A DNA stretch of 64,000 nt from positions 6,912,432 through 6,976,431 of the forward strand of contig JAJEKV010000062.1 in assembly GCA_021234155.1 (NCBI GenBank). The letters are read 5' to 3'. How positions within the stretch are numbered: the stretch's first letter is position 1; every line of letters starts with the position of its first letter. Shown piece after piece: positions 48,716 to 58,930 of the stretch. The notes under the pieces are model-generated. The model was not told where the DNA came from and searched no databases. It saw only the letters and a list, made by a program, of their open reading frames with translations. Origin of the DNA: Isoetes taiwanensis (taxonomy: Eukaryota > Streptophyta > Lycopodiopsida > Isoetales > Isoetaceae). The position numbers were made by a program, and so were the translations under genes.

Positions 48716-49261
48716 CTTGCCCTAATCAACAACAAAACTCCGGCGAGATACAGCAGGGAGGCGAAATCTTATTCTGAAGGGTGACTATAGTATCCAAGCG
48801 TCTACCGACTTCGCCATGCCATTTCCGTCTCCACATCTTCGACAGGGCCATGGGCCATTGCCCCTTGCAAAAGCGCCTCATTTTATACCGGACTTTGGAC
48901 CCCCAAGATGCTATTTCATCTCTGTTTCAGGTCCGACAATTGTTCATGTCGAAATAGAAGCTTCGATTTGTGGCCCATCGGAGCCCCGGATACAAATACT
49001 TCTATTCTCGATGATAAATCACGTAGTCCATTTCGCAAGATGGCTTGATTTTCTCCCCGAGTCCGATATTGGGTTTTTCGTACCTTCGTAAATTTATGGC
49101 ATGCATTTGAAGCCAAGCTTTTGGGCAACGATTTTGAAGCTTAAGGTGGGTAAGATCTTGCCTTATTTGTCGAATAGATGGTTTGTCGGGTCCCTTCAAA
49201 TGTTTTGTTAAAGAATCGCCCAAAACTCCACCTCCCCCGATGGCCAACGCCTCGTGGTACC

Positions 49262-50660
49262 GTTGAATGAACGATATAAAAGGGTGGATTCGGTTCCCGT
49301 GTCCGGGTCGCAGGGAAATTTTCTTGGCGGCCCTTATTGATAATGGCGTAATTCAAGATAAGGAGAAGGTAATTTTCTTGTGTAAATGATGTAAGCAAAT
49401 TTATGGGTTGTCACATTTTGAAGCCCATGCCGGAAGCAAACTTCACGCACTGAAGCAAATATGTTCCTAAAGGATAATGGGTCTCTTTCGTGAGTGTCAA
49501 CGCGTAGCGCTTTGAACCGCTCCTCGCTCCCGTGATGTTGATGGTAGTGAACGGCACCGTTGCGATCAATGTGAACGAACTGCGGAGTGACAAATCGTTG
49601 AATATGCCTTTTCTAATGTCAAGCAAACATGCTAATCTCCTTTTTTTTGTTGCGATCATGTATCGTGTTTCACACCCAAAGGCATTAGAGTTGGAAGTTC
49701 GAAATGCTTCTGTGGGAAGCTTTGTCAGAAGGTAAGTGGTCTGAGTGTCCAATTACTTCTCATCTGCAATTTAAAGTAAAAACACTCGAACTTTTGAGGT
49801 TCCCATGTTAATTCTTTCATCGTATTTTCAGTTACGCGCAGGTCTTCGTGCAGCTGTGGGTAGGGTAAATTATCTTGATGATGGATTGACCTGGACATTG
49901 TTGACATTGTTGAGATCAACAGAGCAAGACAAAGAAGCCAAGTATGATTACCTAAATGATGATGGCAGCAAATTTGCCATTGCATTAGATGTTATGCAAG
50001 AATGTTTCTGTCCAATGGTAGATCCAGCTACAGACATTGAAGTGATTTCTCATGTTGTCTACAACCGTCAGTAAGTATTAAAACATGCAAGTCTACATTT
50101 GTCTTATTCTCTCATTCTGATGACTAATTATTTGATCTTTCCAACTTTTAGGTCTGCATTGAAACGGTTAAATTTTCGTGGATTTTATTGTGTAATATTG
50201 GAGGAGGGAGATGAGATTATTTCTCAGAAATGCACCATTAGGTAACTATGGGTAAGTCAGTGTAGCAATCTCTGTAAATGATGTGCAAGCAGCGATTTAC
50301 AATTTAGGGCATAAATTTTGAGCTTTTTGCATTATTGCCATTCTCTGCTTGGTCTTGGGCTAGATTTGGCTTGCATAAGATTCAAACTATTACGGGCAGA
50401 TGATGTGATGTTCGTGTGATATTATTGTAGATGTGTGAGCTTTTTTTTCCTAATAATTTTTTCCTCTAGTTCTTAATATTTTTTCAAACATTAGTTACTT
50501 ATCCGATTCTCTTTGCAGGTTTGGGATGCAACAGCTGCAGATCCACCTTGTTGGTCTTCCCTCAAGGCATATCGTAACATCGTTCGATGCCAAGGCACCG
50601 GTGACGTAAATGAACATTCTTGCAGTTTGTCACAATGGACATATCTTGCTTTGCAACAGC
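49262..50660 (+). pseudogene. IDM1-like PHD/GNAT chromatin protein, partial and degenerate
   Basis: A segment ending at 49368 (GAGAAG|GTAATT) reads IFLAALIDNGVIQDKEK, like the TDBD segment (LSWLIDNGVV) that precedes the PHD fingers in IDM1-type proteins. Exon 49832-50070 reads GLRAAVGRVNYLDDGLTWTL, SKFAIALDVMQECFCPMVDP and EVISHVVYN. Exon 50152-50241 reads ALKRLNFRGFYCVILEEGDE then IISQKCTIR. This is the GNAT-type acetyltransferase region (family wording ALDVMDECFLPMVD, HVLYN, RLNYSGFYTVVLE, DEIISAASIR). The next segment (50519 on) preserves FG..QQLQ, LVG and SLKAYR pieces in different frames, so the acetyl-CoA-binding part is broken. A cysteine-rich stretch at 50610-50760 recalls a PHD finger but lies after, not before, the GNAT part. 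IDM1/ROS4 proteins acetylate histone H3 to counter DNA methylation. Confidence 0.78.
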
Positions 50661-50760
50661 CACGCTTTCGCTTGTAGTAGTTGTATGATGCATGTGTGGT
50701 TGGGAAATTGTGGTGTGCATACACCGGCATGGGTGTCATGTTTTTGCTATAATGGTGGTT

Positions 50761-53700
50761 GCGGGATGTGGCTCAACAAGAAATACTCCATGTAGACTAT
50801 TTGGTGGAAGCATTCTTCCGCATGGGGCGGTGGTTTTAGTATCATAAGATGGGTATATACAAGATATCTAATATCGTGCTCATAAATCATGGGATTTTAG
50901 GCTTTTTTAAGTGATTTTGTTGCTCTACCAGACCGTATGATCGAGCTAAAATTGCACTTTTGGCGGTATCCGGGTATTCAAGCAAAGGACCCACCACCGC
51001 CTTCGCCTTAGAGGTATATATTGTTGCTTTGCTTAAGGCTAATAAGGCGCTTTTCTCCTATGAAAACCGGCCAAGCTTTGTGTTGTAAGTCTCAAATGAG
51101 TGTTTTATGGTATGTTACAAAGGGAAGAATGAGCAGAGGACTTTTTTGATATGATTGCCATGGAAGGTAGAAGTGCATGCATATAAGTAATGATCACAAA
51201 CCAAATCACGTGTTTTTGGATTGTGGAATCATTTCAAGACTCCCCGAGGTCCGCTACAAGCTTTTCCGTAAAAAAAAGTCATCCAACGTGTCTTTTACAT
51301 TACAATCATGGCAAGATCGTTACCTAGGCAAGTGCCCGCTATTGCTTAATGTCGACATTTGTGGAAAATAAGTTTGTCAACCTAGATTCTTTCTTCTTTA
51401 GGCCGCTTTGGCACATCTCAAAGACAAGCCCCGCCTGCGAACTTTGGGAACTCGAGAGAAGGTGGATTAGTGGGGATGCAATTTGGCGCAATTGAGATTA
51501 TTAGGGGATTGCAATAAAGGCAGAGCACCTAGATTTGCTAGCAAATTTAGTTGAGGGCAAGTCCACTATATTTGTGCGAATGTAGGAGTTAGTAATGGTG
51601 TTTGCCTTTATCAAACTTTGATGGTCGTGGTAATGTCTGGATGCCCTTTTCATCGCTGAATACAATTCAAATGAGAAGGCAAGCAAGCTTATTGGAGCAG
51701 CATCGTATCAACCGATCATTTCTTAGAATGTATGTTTTGATATTTCGTGACCCCCGCAATAATTAATAAAGCTTTAGGGGCGAGGTCGCAAAGACAATGC
51801 AAATGGCTCACAATTTTGTACCGTGAACATCCCCACAGCCTTTAGTAGCAGCCATTGACCACCGCTCAAGCCACCTCCGTGTCCTCGCGATGCCGATGGA
51901 ACCAAAGGTTTTAGCATGGGTCGGTAAGGCAATACCACCTGTGAATACATCTTAGCCTGTTATTTTGTGATATCTTTCAACAATGCACTAAGATATGGCA
52001 TCCCGATATTATTTCGAAGCGAAGGAATTTAAGGTGGATACACTTCATGCATACTCCACTGTAAACTTTTAATGTAAACCTTTAATGACTAATGTGTATA
52101 TAGCCGCTAAGGGCCATGCGTAAATCAGAGAAAAAGTAAAGCGGTACCTTTATGTCGTTCTTCCATCTCTACTTGGAGCATATTTATCTTAACAAGCATA
52201 GGTCAAAAGCTCCCATTCCATAGGTTTACGGTGCTACAGATTGGCTGTAAACCATGGGAATACGAAATGGTAATTACATTAAATGCAAAGTTCACCAATT
52301 CAAGAATATTCTGAAGACCTTACCTACGACTATGAATTTGCCAAATCCATCCTTACAAAACGTGCAAGTTCCACCCCTTTGTAAATGCCCTCATATTACA
52401 AACGAAATTACAAACGAAAATGTTTTATGCTAGTCCAATCCACAAATTTAGATGTACAAATTATTTTAGAACCACTAAAATCACTATCCACGATTTATTG
52501 CAAGCAAAATGTAGATGCATCATAACCCATAATTCACGTTAATTCACGTGTCCTGCATATAACTCATTAAATGCATTGTACCATATGGCAAGGTCAAGTC
52601 ATTCTCAAGGAAAAGACAATGAAAATGTCAAACCCTAGATTTTTACACAACTTCTTGATATCCAAGGTACGAATACTATAAAGTTCTAATTTATATATTG
52701 GTCCCATCATAGCTTACCATGGTGCAAAATGGTTCAAATCAATAGTGAGATTATAGTGCCATGTCCGCATGTCATACAAGTGTGTAGTCCATATTGTGTG
52801 TCCAAGTAAAGGTCTTGCCCTTTAATGTTATATTTGGTAATGCAAAATCGACCTCCCATGGAGTCATGTATGTGTGGACTAAGCAAATAGTATGCCTTAT
52901 ACCTTAGAGCAACAAATGCACCATGTTGCCTTTGATCTTCAAACAAGACTAACAGATCCCTAGATGTCTATTATCAGAATGTTACATGTTAGACCTTCCA
53001 TAGATTTTTATTCAAAGAACTACAACAGCCATTGATTTTTCGTGAGCAAGTCCTATGTTAATAGGACATGTTCAAGTTATAGAATGAGGTGCATGTAGAG
53101 TTAAACTAAACACAAAGTCAACACTTGCATTTCATTACATTTGACTATGGGTTCCATTGTGCTCATCTTTCTGACAAGTCAAATTACAATTGACAAAGCT
53201 GCTAATTAGAGCTCTATTAGAAATTTGAGCATAAGTTAACCGAAAGTTGACTTGAAATTTGGACGCCTCCTCCTCTACATGCCACACACTTCGATTCGGC
53301 CTTGAGGAGTGCATGGGGGCCTCCTTCAAATGGATCCGCTATACTTTACAACATAAAATTCCATAATGAAACAATGGGGTAATTCAAGTTAAATTTACTA
53401 GAATATTTAAAAGTTTCAATACATCAAATAAGAATTTGGAGGAATCAAAACATTATGAACATTTCTTATGGTTATTACTATTTTTGCAAATTTAAAAGTC
53501 CGTACGATGCCTTAAAGAAAATATATCTATACAGCTACTATATTTTAGTTTACTCATGCATGCTTTATGACTTGGACAGCTTCCTATATTCTAGTCTAAG
53601 CATTGAAGTGGAAGAAAGCATCAGAATTGAGTCGAAAAAAAAAAACCAAAGGACAAATGTGCAATAAATTTTCTCAACAAGAAATTCACTTAACAACATA

Positions 53701-53819
53701 GCCATATGAGAATCCTTTTAGTCGATGCTATCTTTGAAACACACCACTTTCACCACAACTTAAACGAGAGTTTGGTCAAGGGGGGTCAAATAATTGGCCG
53801 CTGGTTTGACTAGGCTTCA
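50761..53819. other. Unannotated region
   Basis: No recognised gene, RNA or terminal repeat. Short open segments with splice-like ends exist (for example 50930-51015 with RMIELKLHFWRYPG), without a family match. It may contain eroded exons of the IDM1-like gene or unrelated DNA. Confidence 0.4.
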
Positions 53820-53839
53820 TGTACGCTGCAGTCACACAC

Positions 53840-54110
53840 GAGGGAGAATCCTAGGAATATCAAGGAATCTCAAGGAATCTCAAGAGAATCTTAGGGAATA
53901 TCAAGAGAACTTCTCTGAATCTAGCGAAATGTAAGAAAATTTAGAGGAATCTTCATACAATCTTGGAGAATCTACATAGAGAATTTGTGAACATAAAGAA
54001 TCTTTGGGATAATCTTTGGGAATCTAGGAGAATTTAAAAAGAATCTTTGTGAACATAGGAGATCTAAGGGAATCTTCATAAAATCTTTGAGAATCTAGGA
54101 GAATCTTTGA
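53840..54110 (+). repeat. Remnant of GAATCT array
   Basis: AAGGAATCTCAAGGAATCTC, GAGAATCTTAGGGAATATC and AATCTTTGGGAATCTAGGAG cores at 10-12 bp spacing. The left boundary is CACACGAGGGAGAATCC; the right side fades into unrelated DNA before the palindromic TA site at 54217. No element head is present. Confidence 0.65.
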
Positions 54111-54216
54111 TAGAAGTGGAACCAACAGGTTGACTCAGAGTTTGAGCATGTGTTGACTGCCAGTAGAACTTTGGCTTTGGCTTCTTTTCTATAGCTTTCA
54201 GTCGACTTCATAAACC

Positions 54217-54278
54217 CCCTCATAGTACAAATACTTGTATATATATATATATATATACAAGTGATTGTACTATGAGGG
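54217..54278. repeat. Palindromic TA junction
   Basis: CCCTCATAGTACAAATACTTG, a 20-bp TA tract, then CAAGTGATTGTACTATGAGGG. The 21-bp arms match as an inverted repeat at 19 positions. The right arm is the outer end of the Y element at 54258-56148. The left arm is either the end of a lost partner element or the true other end of a fold-back unit. Confidence 0.9.
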
Positions 54279-56148
54279 AGTGTACAAATTTTGAGCCATC
54301 CAGTGAAGATTCTATAAAGATTCTCTTAGATTCTTCAAGACTTAAAAAAAATTCCCTAGATTCTCGAAGATTTCACGAAGATTCCCTTAGATTCCTTTAC
54401 ATTCTCTTGAGATTCTCATAGATTCTTTAAGATTCTCTTGACTTTCCCCTAGATTCTCAAAGATTAACCCAAATTTCCTCTAGATTCTCCAAGATTCTAT
54501 GTAGATTCTCCTAAATTCCTATAGATTCTATGAAGATTCCCCTGCAAAACACATCCAATGTGAAAGATTCCCCAAGATTCCACAAAGATTCTTCTAGATT
54601 CTTAATGTTCTACAAAGATTCCTCTAGATTCTCTAATACTATATATAGATTTATGTAGATTCCCCTAGATTCCTTTAAATATTATGTATATTCCCCTAGA
54701 TTCCATTAGATCTAAGTACATTCCCCTAGATTCTCCAAGGTTCCAATAAAGATCACGTAGATTCTCAAAGACTTTACGAAGATGCGCTTAGATTCTGCTA
54801 GATTTCATAAGATTCTCTTAAAATTCCCATAGATTCCCTAATTCTGTTGAGATTCCTCTAGATTCCCTTAGATTCCTCCACATTCTCTTGAGATTCTCAT
54901 AGATTCTTTAAGATTATCTTGACTTTCCTCTAGATTCTCAAAGATTAACCTAAATTTCCTCTAGATTCTTCAAGATTCTATGTAGATTCTCCTAAATTCT
55001 CTTAGATTCTATGAAGATTCCCCTGCAAAACACATCCAATGTGAAAGATTCCCCAAGATTCTACAAAGATTCTTCTAGATTCTTAATGTTCTACAAAGAT
55101 TCCTCTAGATTCTCTAAGATTATATATAGATTTTATGTAGATTCCCCTAGATTCCTTAAGATATTATGTATATTCCCCTAGATTCCATTAGATCTAAGTA
55201 CATTCCCCTAGATTCTCCAAGATTCCATTAAAGATCACGTAGATTCTCAAAGACTTTTACTAAGATGCTTAGATTACGCTAGATTTCATAAGATTCTCTT
55301 AAGATTTCCATAGATTCCCCAATTCCTTGAGATTCCTTTAGATTCCCCAAGTTTCTATGTAAATTCTCTCAGATCCCTTTAGATTCTATGAAGATTCCTC
55401 TAGATTCTTCAAGATTTGATCAAGATTCCCCAAGATTCTCAAAGGTTCTATAAAGATTCGCTTATATTCTTAAAGATTCTCTTGTGATTCCCATAGATTC
55501 CTCAAGATTCTATTGGGATTCCTTTACATTCTTTAAGATCCTATGAAGATTACCCTAGATTGTCTTAAATTCCCTGTTAGTATTCGATCATATTCGCTTC
55601 AACTACGACGAAACGATATCAAACCACTACTCATTGGAAAGCTCTCGATGAGAGGAATCCAATGGCATAGGTCCCACCATCATTCGACCCCTTTGTTGCA
55701 GTTACGGACCTTTGAAGATAATTACAAAAAAAGAAGCTTCCTCAAATTCCTTCAATAAATGTTGGTGCCACCTCATTACTTTTTTATTAAATGAGGATGC
55801 CACCTCAACTCCTTTAATAAATAAATTGCAACTTAATAAAAAATCAATGGCCAAGATTTATCCTCCCCCTTTTGATCCAAGGGCCGAGATTGGCCACACC
55901 AAAAAGCACCTTTAGGGACCTTCCTTGCACCTTCCCTAAAAAAAATCAAGGGCTATGATTTTGCCTTCCCCCCTTGATCCGACGGTCTAGAGGCATGGTG
56001 CATGCCCCATGCATGACCCCATGTAGATCCTAAGGCCATAGTTGTGCCACCTCATTGGCCACCAAATAGACGGCTTAGATTGATTTAAATATGTAACCAA
56101 TCCATGGGTACATCGTTTCCCATGGACACATAGAATAATTTTATATAT
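54258..56148 (-). mobile_element. Large TA-bounded array element (family Y, copy 6, reversed, apparently full length)
   Basis: Outer end CAAGTGATTGTACTATGAGG, array 54300-55575 in AGATTC orientation with the same ~480-bp internal duplication as copy 5, then the head in reverse (TTGGTGCCACCTCATTAC, CCTTTTGATCCAAGGGCC, GGCATGGTGCATGCCCC). The other end is GACACATAGAATAATTTTATATA. Differences from copy 5 are scattered substitutions and small indels, so the two copies are young. It abuts a GC-rich hairpin on its right. Non-coding. Confidence 0.88.
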
Positions 56149-56193
56149 AAAGAAACTTATCGCGGCGGCCAAGGCCGCCGCGAACGTTTCTTT
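56149..56193. other. GC-rich 45-bp hairpin at the element edge
   Basis: AAAGAAAC...GTTTCTTT outer arms enclose an inner perfect 11-bp stem TCGCGGCGGCC / GGCCGCCGCGA with a 2-nt loop. The block is about 95% GC inside strongly AT-rich DNA. It starts one base after the TATATATA end of the Y element. It may be a terminus of another fold-back or rolling-circle element (the plus strand continues ACGTTTCTTTAG|TT) or a cruciform target. Confidence 0.85.
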
Positions 56194-56316
56194 AGTTCCA
56201 ACCCACTAAGGTTTGGCCCACTATTAACATTCAACCTGTCAATGCAATGCATGTTTAATAATGGGTTTCTATTCACAAGGGTGCGAGACCACATGTGGTA
56301 GCATTTATGAATTGTC

Positions 56317-56366
56317 GGACACGCGGGATTTGAACCCACATTGTTGCCTTGTGTCCTCTTGCCCAT
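56317..56366 (-). other. Truncated tRNA-like sequence (acceptor and T arm only)
   Basis: On the minus strand GTGGG-TTCAAAT-CCCGC forms a T arm with a perfect B box (GGTTCAAATCC), followed by GTGTCC that pairs with GGACAC located 11 nt before the T arm. D and anticodon arms are missing. It may be a tRNA relic or the B-box part of a SINE. It is not a working tRNA gene. Confidence 0.5.
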
Positions 56367-56566
56367 GCAAACTAGAACAAACTCTCTCTATGCAAGGGTT
56401 GAATCTCCAGTTCTTGCTTTCTATAGCTGCTCGACTACAGTGATCACTTCTTAACTAGGAAAAGCACAAACAGGCATATCATTCTTCCTGAAATGTTGAT
56501 TGAAATTTTCACAGGGATGAAACCGCTTGAATATGCACTAAAAGCCGCAGCGTCCATTAGCGGAGT

Positions 56567-56857
56567 TTAGGAGCAGAGACCCTTACTTAGGCTTTTATTT
56601 GGACGGAAATTTCTTGAGGGGGCGAACTTCCTACGCCATTCCTTGGGCTTCTTCCTGACAAATGGGCCGCTAGTTTTGTAAATAATTGCTCGCAGAGATG
56701 TCCATGCGAGATGTCCGGTTAGCTTTTTGTCTTTGGAGGTCGAGACCTGATCCAGAATCTGAGCTTTTAGCCCATAGTATCGGCTTTTGGCTGCGAATTT
56801 TTGGTAACCGTTGCACTCTTCAATCAAAGACATCAATTGGGCACTAAATCTACACAA
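56567..56857 (-). CDS. Unrecognised open frame, 96 codons
   Basis: Reads MCRFSAQLMSLIEECNGYQK, KSRYYGLKAQILDQV, HLAWTSLRAIIYKTSGPF and a very basic end VRKKPKEWRRKFAPSRNF. The composition looks protein-like (mixed, basic C-terminus), with no signal peptide or membrane segment. The family is unknown and no promoter is evident. It could be an exon of a captured gene. Confidence 0.3.
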   Translation of the reverse strand: MCRFSAQLMSLIEECNGYQKFAAKSRYYGLKAQILDQVSTSKDKKLTGHLAWTSLRAIIYKTSGPFVRKKPKEWRRKFAPSRNFRPNKSLSKGLCS

Positions 56858-56999
56858 CTAAATCCACACAACTTATCTATTGTAAAATCAAACTGAGCCC
56901 TGGAAGCCAAGGTTTTAGCTAATAAACTTGATTTAGATGGTTTTCGGGCTTGGTTTTTGATCAAATGGCTGATTAAATCTCAAATTAAGCGATGTTTTA

Positions 57000-58400
57000 G
57001 CTATAGATTTGAAGGTTTTTCAGCTTTTTTTGTTGATGGTCCATGGAGCGCATCAAATGGGTAGGCATAGCCAAATGTGTTGGCCCCATTTGCAAAATCG
57101 AATCTAGTGAGGGAGTCGACAAACTCATTGAATCCCGCTCTAAAGCTCACGCTGTAAAGGCATACATTTCTTGTTTTTATATAAAGAATCATTTCTTGTT
57201 TTTATGTAAAGAATCACATTTGTATATATACACATACGAAAAAGAAAACAGGGGAAAAGGACTCAACCAATCGGGCACAAGAACTAGTTGATCAACAACA
57301 TCTGTTCAAGTCATCTATTGATTTTAATGATGAAGAAATGTACAACCCAGTAGATTATCACGCGTTTTATTTACCGTTCTATATGAGATAGAGAATATGT
57401 TATACATTTGAGTCATTTAAAATCGCATTTCCTTTTTTGATTGCCGCCAAAGGAAAGTATAAATCGAGAGGCCCCTGGATATCTTGTAATGTGTGGTATC
57501 CTTATTGATGGCCTATGCAAGCTAGGAAATTTTGAAGGGGGCATCTTTGAAAAACCCATCAAGACATTCAATGGTATCGATAAAACAGGACTTATAAAAC
57601 CCGCTATTCTCATTTTAAGTATATTTCCGTTCTATAAGGCTCGATTTCACGGAGATGCTTATAATGTACACATCTTCCTCCTCATGTTTTTGACTTGATT
57701 TGGAGCCGTTGAGCGATGAATCACACGCTTTCCATGATATGTTACTTACTCCAAAAGCTATTAGACTCAACACTCCGGAAGCCATTATCTCCCAACACCA
57801 ACCAATACCGCGATCGAATAAGCAGGTTTACCAAATTCATGTGCCTCGATACGGTTATAGTAGATAAGCACCAACCTATGAGTGTGGACCAGCTCCCTTG
57901 TATAAAAGCGGGATACATGGTGAATTTTGGTCGAGATAACTTCTCAATTGAACAAAGAAAGGTTCGGACATGGCGAGCAAAGGAGAAAAAAGAATGAGGT
58001 TTTACTTGCAAAGCGACTGGTTTGCATGCGAAACTGAAGGCTATTTTATACAATCAATATCACGATTTGCAAATCGTCCTATTATCTACCCATAACATTC
58101 TCTGGTCGAGGGAAACATACTTGATGCTTATGTTATACTTGGCGCTGAATAACCGCCCAAAACAACGATCTTCTTCTTTGCTAAATCATCAAGTAGCGAT
58201 TTTATGCGTCTTCAACAGGTTCCAAGCAAATCTAGATCCACGGATGTCGATTGCAATTTCAAGTTGAAGAATTGAACTTAAAATCTTGACGAACCCCGTA
58301 AGGGAGTAGAGTACTTCCGTAAAAAAACGGGAACGAGAATGTCAAGCAAGTGGTTGTCGATTGGAAGGAAACTCCAACTCTTAAGAAGCATTAAAAAGCA
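57000..58400. other. Unannotated region with weak coding-like segments
   Basis: One plus-strand frame near 57441-57698 contains ILIDGLCKLGNFEG, the phrase typical of a pentatricopeptide repeat helix, but without further repeats. 57716-57997 is open on both strands (LSPNTNQYRDRISRFTKFMC). I cannot assign a gene. Confidence 0.35.
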
Positions 58401-58405
58401 TTAAA

Positions 58406-58804
58406 ATGAGGAAAAAAAAGCACCGAAGGGAGAGAGGAAAACCGCGAGGTCGAAGCGGAGGGAGCAAATCCGGGAGAATGAGCATATGGGCAGGAACAGA
58501 TCGGGGCAAAGGACGGCCGTCACGGCTAGAGAGGAGCCGAAGAGGGCGTAAACAACATTATTTCTCTGCGTTCCAATGCGGTAACGAAGCTAAGCAAGCG
58601 GCCTCCTGTTTGCTCTGTTTCTGTAAACGGAGCTTCTTCTCCTCAATAAATGCAAGAAGGGGGATTGATCGAGGAAGGGGAGTCACGTGGCTGTGGCTCC
58701 TCCTCAATAAATGCAAGAATGCAAAATTAGGAAAATGTTCCCCGAAAATTTTTTTTGACAATTGGCACGCATGCAATGGAGCATCATGGAATATTGAAGA
58801 ATAG
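58406..58804 (+). CDS. Unrecognised open frame, 132 codons, Arg-rich start
   Basis: Starts MRKKKHRRERGKPRGRSGGS and stays Arg/Lys/Gly-rich for 50 residues. Then CLLCFCKRSFFSSINARRG follows. CCTCAATAAATGCAAGAA occurs twice within the frame (about 58640 and 58700), which argues that part of it is duplicated non-coding DNA. No domain is recognised. Possibly spurious. Confidence 0.2.
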   Translation: MRKKKHRRERGKPRGRSGGSKSGRMSIWAGTDRGKGRPSRLERSRRGRKQHYFSAFQCGNEAKQAASCLLCFCKRSFFSSINARRGIDRGRGVTWLWLLLNKCKNAKLGKCSPKIFFDNWHACNGASWNIEE

Positions 58805-58837
58805 AATCAAAGTGAATGACTTATATATGGTTTGATA

Positions 58838-58930
58838 ATGATATATATATACAAGTTCTTGTACTATCAATGGGTTTATCAATCATGGATGATGAACATC
58901 GAGGAATAAGGTTTGAGATTAAGCAGATTA
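58838..58930 (+). repeat. Family X terminal segment
   Basis: GATATATATATACAAGTTCTTGTACTATCAATGG (58838 on) followed by GATGAACATCGAGGAATAAG and GAGATTAAGCAGATTAGTG. It resembles the segments at 17943 and 36151. The left partner is absent. Confidence 0.65.

Noticed and set aside
48816-49091. N-terminal exon of the IDM1-like gene
   Set aside because: Open frame starting MPFPSPHLRQG shows no family wording and no verified splice connection to the TDBD-like segment.
57441-57698. Pentatricopeptide repeat gene
   Set aside because: Only one phrase (ILIDGLCKLGNFEG) is present; PPR proteins need many tandem repeats and none follow in any frame.
58406-58804. Real Arg-rich 132-residue protein
   Set aside because: Contains a duplicated non-coding-like word (CCTCAATAAATGCAAGAA) and no domain; listed only with low confidence.
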